A stretch of 29,971 nucleotides of DNA from a virus, in IMG/VR virus record IMGVR_UViG_3300030104_000633, positions 1 to 29,971 of that record; one strand, given 5' to 3'. Position numbers and translations under genes: made by a program. This document shows, piece after piece, positions 1 through 10,000 of the stretch. The notes under the pieces were generated by a model that saw only the letters and a program-made list of their open reading frames with translations, was not told where the DNA came from and searched no databases. The first letter of the stretch is position 1. Each line of letters begins with the position of its first letter.

Positions 1-318
1 GTTTCCACAATGGATAAGTATATACTCAAAGCCAGGAACATCAAGAACATGCAGCATACCAATATGTATGTGAGGAAATCTTTTCGTGTACCTCGCGTGA
101 TATCCTCCAACTTTCCTAAGACCCAGTTTATAATCACCATCTGGGATTCTCGTTTCTCCAAGAACTTTTGTATCTCTTTTTTCATCTTCTAATGTGTATG
201 CTAAAAATTTTTTCTGTTGCCACAACCCATCTATATCGTTACCTTGTTCTATTACTTCTAATAATATTCCATTAGTACTATCTGTACCACTTGAAAATCT
301 AATTACTTCTAATTTCAT
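1..318 (-). CDS. DUF5675 family protein, N-terminal 106 residues (3' end outside window)
   Basis: The gene starts at 318 (TAATG overlap with the preceding stop) and runs off the left edge. Diagnostic stretches are LAYTLEDEKRDTKVLGETRI, PDGDYKLGLRKVGGYHARY, HIHIGMLHVLDVPGFEYILI and HCGN at the edge. This matches the DUF5675 pattern as I know it, where the His-x-Gly-Asn is normally followed by a Gly-Cys-Ile motif that would lie beyond the window. Its His...Cys arrangement recalls L,D-transpeptidase-like peptidoglycan enzymes, so a role in cell-wall processing or lysis, placed after the ejection genes as in T7-type maps, is inferred and not proved. Confidence 0.8.
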   Translation of the reverse strand, partial: MKLEVIRFSSGTDSTNGILLEVIEQGNDIDGLWQQKKFLAYTLEDEKRDTKVLGETRIPDGDYKLGLRKVGGYHARYTKRFPHIHIGMLHVLDVPGFEYILIHCGN

Positions 319-653
319 TATTTTATTATTATAGTTAAATTTGCCGCACCACCATCTGAAGCGTTTTGTGTTGTAATTCTTAAATGATACAGTTTAGAAT
401 CAAAGCTTAAACAGTCTTCTAAAACTAAAGTAGAAGCGTATGGTATATCTACATCTTTAATAAAATGATATTTAACATTTCCAGCGTCAGTACTAGTAGA
501 TGCTGTTTCATCTTCTAAGAACACACAAACGTTATCAGCCTGATGACCATCAACATTAGCTATTAATATTTTTTTTATATTACCACTGACACCGCCTTTC
601 TTTGTTATTAAAGTGGTTGTACCAGTTGCTACATTTTTATATATTCCAGCCAT
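318..653 (-). CDS. Small beta-rich phage protein, unknown function
   Basis: This 111-residue product begins MAGIYKNVATGTTTLITKKG and shows a strand-by-strand pattern: VSGNIKKILIANVDG, NVCVFLEDE, VKYHFIKDVDIPYASTLVLE, and YHLRITTQNASDGGAANLTI. Such single beta-sandwich proteins recur in marine phage structural regions, and I take it as a decoration, fibre-attachment or baseplate-type small protein, without a firm family name. It has TAATG overlaps at both ends, linking it to the 70-aa gene and to the DUF5675 gene, so the four are co-translated. Confidence 0.6.
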   Translation of the reverse strand: MAGIYKNVATGTTTLITKKGGVSGNIKKILIANVDGHQADNVCVFLEDETASTSTDAGNVKYHFIKDVDIPYASTLVLEDCLSFDSKLYHLRITTQNASDGGAANLTIIIK

Positions 654-865
654 TATTTCAATGCTATTATTGAAGTTTTTGTTACGCCAGCTTTTACTAC
701 CGTCATTAATATACTATAATTTCCACGATTTTCTGCCATTCCACTAAAAGATATAGTAGTACCATCAGTAGGCGTTGTTATAGTATTATCTTTACTTTTA
801 TTAATAACATCACCATCTTTAATAGCTTTTCTATATTCTAATTTAGCGCTGTTTATAAATCTCAT
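653..865 (-). CDS. Small protein of unknown function
   Basis: This 70-residue product begins MRFINSAKLEYRKAIKDGDV and ends with a strand-rich part (RGNYSILMTVVKAGVTKTSI). It has no signal peptide, membrane segment or cysteine. It is bounded by two translational overlaps: its ATG overlaps the stop of the 61-aa gene (ATGA), and its TAA overlaps the start of the 111-aa gene (TAATG). The gene is supported by that tight coupling rather than by a recognised domain. A small beta-structured virion component is a reasonable guess. Confidence 0.55.
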   Translation of the reverse strand: MRFINSAKLEYRKAIKDGDVINKSKDNTITTPTDGTTISFSGMAENRGNYSILMTVVKAGVTKTSIIALK

Positions 866-1047
866 GATCCTATTTCAAATCCAAAGTTTAACAACATTAT
901 TCTAAATTTATTCTTGCAACATGTATCATCACTTTTACAAGCAGCACACCACTTTATCTCCCATATTGTTAACCATCCAAATCTGAATGTGAAGTCTATT
1001 TTATTTTTTTTGTTACTTGATTTCCAAGAATTTATCCAATTTACCAT
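862..1047 (-). CDS. Small Cys-rich protein, unknown function
   Basis: This 61-residue product is not assigned to a family. The centre reads IWEIKWCAACKSDDTCCKNK, giving C-x2-C-x5-C-C, which could bind a metal ion; the rest is hydrophobic-basic (NKFRIMLLNFGFEIGS). A WCxxC tetrapeptide recalls thioredoxin active sites, but the protein is far too short for that fold. I call it real because its TGA stop overlaps the next start codon (ATGA), it follows the giant gene by 37 bases in the same direction, and its leader is A-rich with A at -3. It may be a small virion or lysis-region protein. Confidence 0.55.
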   Translation of the reverse strand: MVNWINSWKSSNKKNKIDFTFRFGWLTIWEIKWCAACKSDDTCCKNKFRIMLLNFGFEIGS

Positions 1048-1084
1048 ATTTTTAATTTATTGTTTCTTTATTATAATCACACGT

Positions 1085-4000
1085 TTATTGGTGAGCATAA
1101 CATTTTTTGCTCTCATTCTCAGTTTTGTTCTTGCATCTATCACCATTCTTTTTTATAGCTGTGCATCTATATTCTTTAATCCCATCACCATCTCTATCAT
1201 CTCCATCTGTGAATTCCATATGGTGATAACACAAGTAAGTTTTTTCAGCTGTTTCAGTTGTGTTACCACATCTTTCACCGTTAGATCTTATACCTGAACA
1301 TCTAACAGTTTTAATACCTTTTTCTTTCTTTTCCTTTTCTTCTTCTATCTTTTCTTTTTCTTTTTCAATTTCTTTTTCTATTTTCTTTTGTTCTTTTTCT
1401 TTTTCTTTTTCTATAGCTTTCTTTTCTGCAATACGCTCTTTAGCTTCAGCTGTGTCCTCGTCTTCAAGTCCTAATTCCCACACACTCCAACCTAAACCTA
1501 GTTGTATTCTTTCCCATATAGAGTGATTACCTGTTATTGCCTCTTCTAAGTTATTAGCTTTTCTAACTAATCTTTGTGTAGGTATATTAAACACAGCTTC
1601 AATTATACTAGACCAAAAATATAACTTAGGATTTTCTACACGCCAACCTAACTCTTCGCTAAGCTTACCATCTGAGTCATAATATTCAGATCGTATTGCT
1701 TGATATATTTTTCTTAACTTACTACCTATTGGCGGAGAAAAACTAAGTAATTCTAATAAAATTTTACCATCTTCTCTATTCCAACCCTTTGCTTTTTGTT
1801 CTTTATATACACCAATTGTATTTTTTATAGTTGATGCAATTTTACCATGTATACCCATACCTGATAAAAATGACTCTAAAGTGCCGTTAAGAACTCGCTT
1901 TACATCTTTATCTTTTTCTTCCTCGTCGTCACCCCATAATGAAGCTGCTAATGCTTGTTGTAATGATAGAAATACAATACTTTGCACGGCGCTATAATAC
2001 ATTATTCTTGATATATGTGATTTAGGGTCACCTCTTCTATTTGCTAAATCTGATAATGATTTTTTAGTTAAACGTGTATACTGCATTGTTGTATTTTGAA
2101 AAGCTAATACAACTCTACCTAATACACTAGCCTGCTGTTGAGATACCATATCTTCCCTAGATGATTGTTGCGTTTCTTCAGCAAGTTCTTGGAATTCTAA
2201 CATAGCTCTATCATTAGCTTCTTTAGTAGACATACCTCTTTTTTTGTATGTATTAAATCTATTTCTATAAAAAGAAGCACCACCAAAGGCAATAGCAAAA
2301 CTATCTACTACTTGAGTAGGTGTAAAACCTAATTGTAATAAATAATTAATAACTTTTCTTGGTGTAGCTCTACCATCTGAAAAAGCAGCAGACAGTTCCG
2401 ATGCCGACACATCCGTTTGCAGTCCTCTTCTTCTTTGTTTTAATTGAGCCGAATTAAATAGCATTGCAAAATCTTTCCAAAATTGAGGTTGATTAGCAAA
2501 AGCTTTACCAGCTTTAAATAAATTATTATCAGTCCAGTTTATAAAGTTAACTGTAGATAAAGTTTGTAGTGATGCTGACCTCATATTAAAGAACATGATT
2601 GCACCAACAGATCCATTAATCCAGTCCAATAAACCATTTACATTACTATCTTGACTAATTTTTCTATTAGTACCATTTTCCATACGGTATAATATATTAT
2701 CTAAAGCTTTTCTAAAATTAGTGCCATATAATGCTTGTATTTTATTTAAATTATCTGGAGTAAATATAGCATCAACGTTAGCTAAGTAATCTGCTAAAAA
2801 TTCTTTTCTACCTACTCTATTTACTATATCATTTAAATCACTAGCAACTGTACCAATTGACCAACCTTCTCTTGGTTGTATATAACCATCTTGTAACCTA
2901 GTTATTTTACTTAAAGCGTCTGCATACTGTTTTACCTTTGTGTTACTTTCAACATATTCAATTAATTTATCTTTAGTTGCATTGTCTAAACCAGGTATAT
3001 TAAAACCTGCCTTATCCCATAAGTAAACTCTTATAGCAGAGTCTACAGTAAACTTAGTTCCTACTACATTTTTAAATAAAGACTTTTTTACATCTTTAAA
3101 TTGTTTTTTTAACTGCTTGTACTCATCAACCATACCTTGTTTATAGACATTCCAAGATCTTATACCTTTAGCAAATGGGTCTAATAAGTTTTCTTTAAAC
3201 CACTCCATATGTTGTTCACCTTGCTTGCCGGTACCTAAAAATCTATATAATAAACCTTTAAAGTCTTCCGCTGATGGTGGAACAAATAATCTCCACCAAC
3301 CTTTATGTCTACCAGTTTTAATTGCTTCAGCTTGTGATATTACTACATCAGCTCCAACGCCTTTTGATTGCTCTATTATATCATTAAACTCTTTACTAGC
3401 ATTTTTACTAAACTTAACTCTAGCTTGAACAACTTCAGATTTAACATCTAATTGATCTAGTACTTGTTTAACAGCATCAACGTTCTGTATAGCATCATCT
3501 ACAAAATACATGTCATTATATCCTTCTGCAAATTTATCTAACATCCATTGAGCTTTAGCATCACCAGTACTATTTGCTAAACCAGTTATATTTTTTATCG
3601 GTATATCTAAACCTTGACCTTTTAAAAATTGTTGTATAGCAAAAGCAGAAGCTTGTGGCCTTGCGGTTAAAACAAACATGTCTTTAGTTCCATATTTCTT
3701 AGCTCTATTTCTAGCCTTCTTAAGTAATGGACCTGGTGTTCCATCTACAACTTTATTAAATTCTGAAAAATCAAATTTGGCACCTTGATCTAATAACTCT
3801 CCCCCTTTGTTAGCAAATTCCTCTGCCGTTAATCTACCTTTAATATAACTGTTAGTAAACTTATCCATTTTGTTAACCAAAGATTTAGGCATCGGATCAC
3901 CTTGTTTTAATTTATCAGTTTTTACTTCTGCGAAATTACTACCAAACTCTTCTTTAAAAGCTTTTTTATTTTTTTGTACCGCCTTCCAATTACGTTCAAC

Positions 4001-7000
4001 TATAAAATCTTGTAATGATCTTTCCTTTCTAGCTTTATTTCTTTCTAATGCCGTTTCTAAAGAACTTTCTACAAATAACATTTGAACATCATAGCCAGCA
4101 TCTTTATATTTTTGTGCTTGAGTAAACATTGATATAGTACTCGCTCCAGTTCCATCAACAACTACACCATCACCTCTACCTCTAAATTTAGTTGCCTTAC
4201 GCTGAGCAATATCTCTAGCCTCCCATTGTAAGCTACCCCATTTACTAGATTGTTCAGGAGTAAAATCCCTCATATCAGTAGGTAATCCATTATTTTTAGC
4301 TAACCATTCTAATGATATATCTTGATTAACCATCTTAAACCCTTGCTTTTCTAAACCTAATTGTTTTACAACATTTGATTTACCACTACCAGCACTTCCA
4401 GCTAAAAATATAACCTTCTTTCCAGGCGTTGGTTTACCAGTATTATTTGGCATAGTGTATCTAACACCTGATTTAGTTCTAGCTAATGTATCGTCAAAAT
4501 CAAAAGTAGACATACCTTTTGTTTTAGGTTTTTTACTAAACTTTATAAGGTTGTCTTTAGCGTTTAACATTGATATAGATTTAGAATGCTTAACATTAGC
4601 ATTTCTAATAATTTTCTTTTGAAGTTTAGATACTTCTCTATCAATAAGTACATCTTGGAAACTATTACCATTAGGAGCAACCATATTATTTATATCACCC
4701 TCATTTAAAAAGTTAATTCTTTTAAACTCTGCTGCGCTAGTTTTACCTCCAGGTCCATCATCTATAACATCAGCCATGTATTTCGATGTTAGCAGTTGCG
4801 AGTGGTTATTAAATATTAAATCTAATTCAGCATCAATATTAACATTATCTTTCCAAATTAACTCAGCAACCTCAAACATTGTATTGCTATTAGGTTTTAT
4901 ATGTTCACCTTTAGAACTTAATTGCTGTAAAGCTATTTGCTCTGGGTTTTTTACACCCTTGCTTTTATAATAAATTATAGCTTCTTTTAATTGAGGGTTA
5001 TTAGTATTTATTACCCCACCTTTATTTAAAACGTTTTTATTATTTGTATAATCACCGTTTGCGTCAATATATAAAGCTTGAAAACCTTCTCTAACATCTA
5101 TTAAATCTAATCTTGATAAACCTCTAAAACCTGAAACAATACTAGTTTGCGCTTGTAAAATATTAACCGCAGACAACATACTTATTCCTCCATTTTTAGG
5201 ACCTTTTCTAGCTAAATCTATTATTGTTTTAGCAATATGTTTTGATAATTGTATATTAGCTTTATTAGCCGCTTTTATTTCAGGTGCTAGAGCTTTTATT
5301 TTTTCTATCTTTTCACTTCTAGATTCCAGTGTTAAAATTTTATCTATTTTTTTGAATAAACCTTTACTTCTATTCATTATTCTAACATCTTCTATTTTTA
5401 AGCCTTTAGGTAGTTTTACATTTAAAGAATTAACAACTTTATTTAAATCTTGCAATCTATCATAAAATTCACCTTTAGTTCCTTTTGGTTGATTTGTTTT
5501 TTGCTCAGCAGGATCCATAAATCTATTCTTGTATCCAAGTATTTCATAGCCTAGTGCATTCATTATATCAGGTCCTAATATTTTAGCAATAACACTAGAA
5601 TCTCTGTGCATTAGATTTAATGATGATGTATAGTACCTTAAATTACCTTGTTGTTTTAATAGATCTTTTAATAATTGTGGAGCGTCAGAGTTATATATAA
5701 ATTGTTTAAAACCTTTTGATTCATTTTCTAAGATAATATTAGAATCATACATTTCTAAAGTGGTACTTATAGCAAGAGACGACATGTCTTCTATACCATC
5801 AATTAAAAAGTTGTTATCTGTATCTATCGTATTTTCAATACCGTATTTTTGTATAAAATCAGTTAACATTTTAACTTCACCTACAACAGTTTGATTAGCT
5901 TTTCTTGAAAACTTAACAGATGAATTATCAGTATTAGTAGAACCAGCATCTGGGTTTCTATCTAATGTTAAACCTAATTCTGCTATATAATTATCTTTTA
6001 TGTTTCTATTTTGAAGACTTTCAATAGCTTTAATTTTTGGTAATACACTTTTAGCTACTTGAATAGCTTGGTCAAAAGCTATTTCACGAGTTAACAATTC
6101 AGCTAATTTATCTTTTCTAGCACCAAGCATTCCAGATTTAATTGAACCTGGTGGTTGATAGCCTAATTCTATTTCAGAGTTTGTTCCTCTAAAAAATGCT
6201 AACAACTCTTTACTATTTGGATTAGGTAATCTAGTTGCCAAATTATAACCTTGAGCATATTTAGTAAAAGTTTTAGGTATTAACCCTTTCTTTTGAAGAT
6301 CTATTATTTCTTGTTTTTTGGTTATTCTTGTAGATGTTGTAAATATTTTTCTACCATTAGGAAACTTTTTACCACCAACCATTCTTTCTATTTGACGAAG
6401 ATCTTCAGCTTTTATAAATTTCAATAATGGAGTAAGATCATTTTTTACAAACTCATCAAACTTTAGTTCCGTTCCAAGCTTCTTTTGTATTATAGGCCTT
6501 AATCTATCTGATATAATTTTACCAAGCTCCACTCTCATTTGTTTGCTATTAACTTCTGGAAGTTTAGTTCCAAAAGCTGTTGTAAGAGCCTCTTCAAAGT
6601 TTAATCTTAAATTATCATTAATACCAAATACTTTAGACAAGGTTTCTTCAGTTTTTATTTTTTGTGCGGAAGTGCCCTGTTTAAGTATCATTATTTCTTC
6701 TGGAGATAAACCACTTTCTGTTTCTGTAGATTCAAAAACAGTTTTACCCATATCATCAACAACATCCCCTCTTACTTCTTTTTGTTTTTGTTGACCTTCT
6801 TGAAATAAAGCCTTTCTAGCATCAAGCTTAGCAAAGTTAGTATTAGAAAATAAAAACTCTCCAAAACCTTGATTACCAACTTTTTTACCATCTTGTCTAG
6901 TAGCTTCTGGGTCAAAATTAAAAATACGTTCTAATGTTTTTTCTATTACTTTATCACCTTCCTCTCTACTATTTTGCTTACTTCTTATATAATTATTTAT

Positions 7001-10000
7001 TACCCCACCTGGATTAATTAAGGCTTCGTTTATAGCTCTAGCTTTTCTTTCGTTTCTTATAAACTTATAATAATCTCTTTTGGTTTTTATATTATTAGGC
7101 AAAAGATCGTTAATAGCGTCTAACGCTGTTTTTCTAGATAATACAAAACCTTTAGATTTTTCAGTTTTAGAATCTTCAAATTTTTTAACAACATCACTTT
7201 TTTTGGCAGCCTTAACATCTGCTAAACTTATTGTTCCGTTTTTTATTTTTTTAGCTAAATTACTAACAAATGCTACAGCATCTTTTTCTCCTTGCAAATT
7301 AAGACCAACGCTACCATTTGTTCTTTTAGAAAAAACACTACTAACAGATTGTGCTATCATTGTTGGTAGTGTTTTATTTTTACTACTTTTACTAACATCA
7401 ACACTTCCATCCGCAACCATTTCCATAAAATTAGTAAGAACCTCTTCTTTATTCATACCAGCTGTTCTTACTTTTAATTTAGCGTAAGAACCTAAATCAT
7501 GGTTTTGTAGATATTGAAATACGTTATCAGATATTTCATTAAAAGCTTTTGGATTCTCTTTAAATAAAGATTCTAAAATGACATGTCCTTTTTCATGTGT
7601 TCTAGTTTCCAATCTACTATCTTTAGCCATATTTTCAACAACCTGAAATGGTATTTTTTCTATAACCTCTTTAGTCTTAGGATCTTGTATAAAAACAGTA
7701 GAACCATGTGCACCTTTTTTTATTTCTTTAACTAGCTTCTTTTTTGTTTCAGGATCTATATTCATGTTATCCATATCATCAACAGCTTGATCTACAGTTT
7801 CATAATTTCTAAAATTAGCAGCTAAGTCAGAGTCTTTAACTTTATTATAGTCTGACATTATTTCTTGCGTGTTGTATATTACTCTAGCTTTTTCTCTTAT
7901 AGCTTTATCACTAGGCTCGCTTTTACCATCAGATATTAAATCTTGTTCAGCCTGTTCAAATATTTCATTTTTTCTTACTTTATCTTCTTTCTTAGCACTA
8001 TTTTCAAATCCAACAAACTTATCACCAAAAGCAGGGTTAGTTTTTAATAGTAATAAAATATTTTCATTTTCATTAAATTTACTTTCAATATTATTAATTT
8101 TTGATTTTCTTTCACTAGCGCTAAGTGTTTTATCATTCATTACTTTATCATACTCTATTCTTAAGTTTTCAGATTTAACAATGTGAGCAAAGAACGTTTC
8201 AGTGAACTCAGGACTCATATTAGAAAACTTATCTAATTCTTTGGTTACAGTAACGTCATTTTGTTCTTGCAAATTAGCAATTTGATCTTCTATAGTTTTT
8301 CTTGTATCTTCGTCTAACGTTGTTGAATTTAAATCATTTTTTAATTTATTTATTTCTACTAAGTTATTTCTGTAACCACGCATAGTGTCTTTGCTAGACA
8401 TTGTAGACATTATAGAACCTTTAATAAAAGGTACTGACTGAAAACTAAGAGCCATCATACCACCAGCTACCATTTGGTGGTCTATACCTTCAAGAGGTGG
8501 TCTTCCAGCAATCATATTTTGCCAAATTCCAGTAAGACCTTCAGAACCAGATTCTAAAAAGAAAGTACCTAATACCGGTTTCCACGCTGTTTTTTGGAAA
8601 TTAAGAAAGCCGTCAAGACCTTTTCTAAGATTTGCTCGACTAGTTCCAGTAATAGATTTCCAAGCTCTAGATACTGGGAGCCTAGCTATAGCGTAATCTA
8701 CACCTTCACCCGCTCCGTAAGCAAGTGATAGCATCATTGAGTGTGTAGCGTTGTGATGAACACTACTTTTACCCTCTAAATAATCTTTGTATATATTATT
8801 TCTCATTTCACCATATCCACTACCAACTATAGTAGCAGTACCAACAACTGTTCCAGCACCCATTGTTAGCAACACTGGTAAAAATTGAGCAGATGTTTCA
8901 AAAAACATTGTAGATAATTTATCAAAATCCCAATTCATTGGATTTAAAGAACCACCAAAAGCTTGTTCCATTGTAACGCTTGGTTTATATGTTTGACTAA
9001 TTGTTGCAATAGTCTGTTGCATGTCGTCATAATTTTTGTGTACTCTATCCATCCAATTAGAGTCAGATTGCCCAGTTAAAGTTGCTGTTATATCTAAAAG
9101 AGCATAAGCGGTACCACCAAAAATATTTTGCGTTGTTGACCATGCGCCGTACACGGCTTTTTCCCAGTCATCATAATTTTTTTGAATTAATTCATTTTGA
9201 ATTTGAGAGTCTTCGATTACTCCAATTAACTCCTCTGATTCTGTTAATAAATTGTCATAGTTTTTGTAATAACCAGTTAATTCATTTTGCAAGGCCACAT
9301 ATTTATCAAAGTGTAGTTTAGATATTTTTTTACCATTAGACAAAACAACGTGGCCTTCCATGTCGTCTTTAACCATTTGTATTTGATTGTCTGCGTCTAA
9401 TTTATTAGCCTCTTGTTCTTTTTTAAAATCACCTATTAATCCTTGAACTACTTCTTCTTGTTTTTTATATTCCTTATCAAATTCTGTTAATTCTTTAAAA
9501 AGATTGTCTTGTTTTGTTAATAGTTCTTTTTGATAGTTATCCCAATCGCTAGTCGCAGCCTCAACACTTAATTCTCCATTGTTAACTTTATCTTGTAAAT
9601 TATCAAAATAACTTTTATTCTCCTCTTCTGTTGGAAATACGTACTTGTTAACAATTCCATTTTTTACATTATCATACTCATCTTGTGTTTTTGGTAATAT
9701 TATTTCTTCACCATTAAGCATTATTGGATTATTTTCAATAATATTATCAATTATATTATTGTATTCCGCTTGGTCAAGAATTACATTTGCGTTTTCGTAT
9801 ATTTCTTCTGGAGAAGGTATTGTGTAATCTTCCGCATTATTAATTATATCATTTATCTTTCCAAACTCCTCTTCTAACGGTTTAACTTGCTCAACCACGC
9901 CTTCTAATTGAACTTGATTATCTTTTAATTCTTTTATAGCTTTTTGAGTATAAATCTCAGATGCAATTTTTACCATTATATCTTCTGAATTGTTTGAATC

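Noticed and set aside
862-1047. 61-aa protein as a thioredoxin-like enzyme because of WCAAC
   Set aside because: At 61 residues it lacks room for the fold, and the further adjacent cysteines suggest metal binding instead.
914-1297. Open frame of 127 codons on the plus strand over the end of the giant gene and the 61-aa gene
   Set aside because: It runs antisense to two supported genes, gives a Phe/Ile/Ser-rich protein typical of the complement of A-rich coding DNA, and has no start context or family resemblance.
1260-1526. Plus-strand frame coding for Phe/Ser repeats
   Set aside because: It is the complement of the Lys/Glu-rich coiled coil codons (AAA/GAA) at the end of the giant protein.
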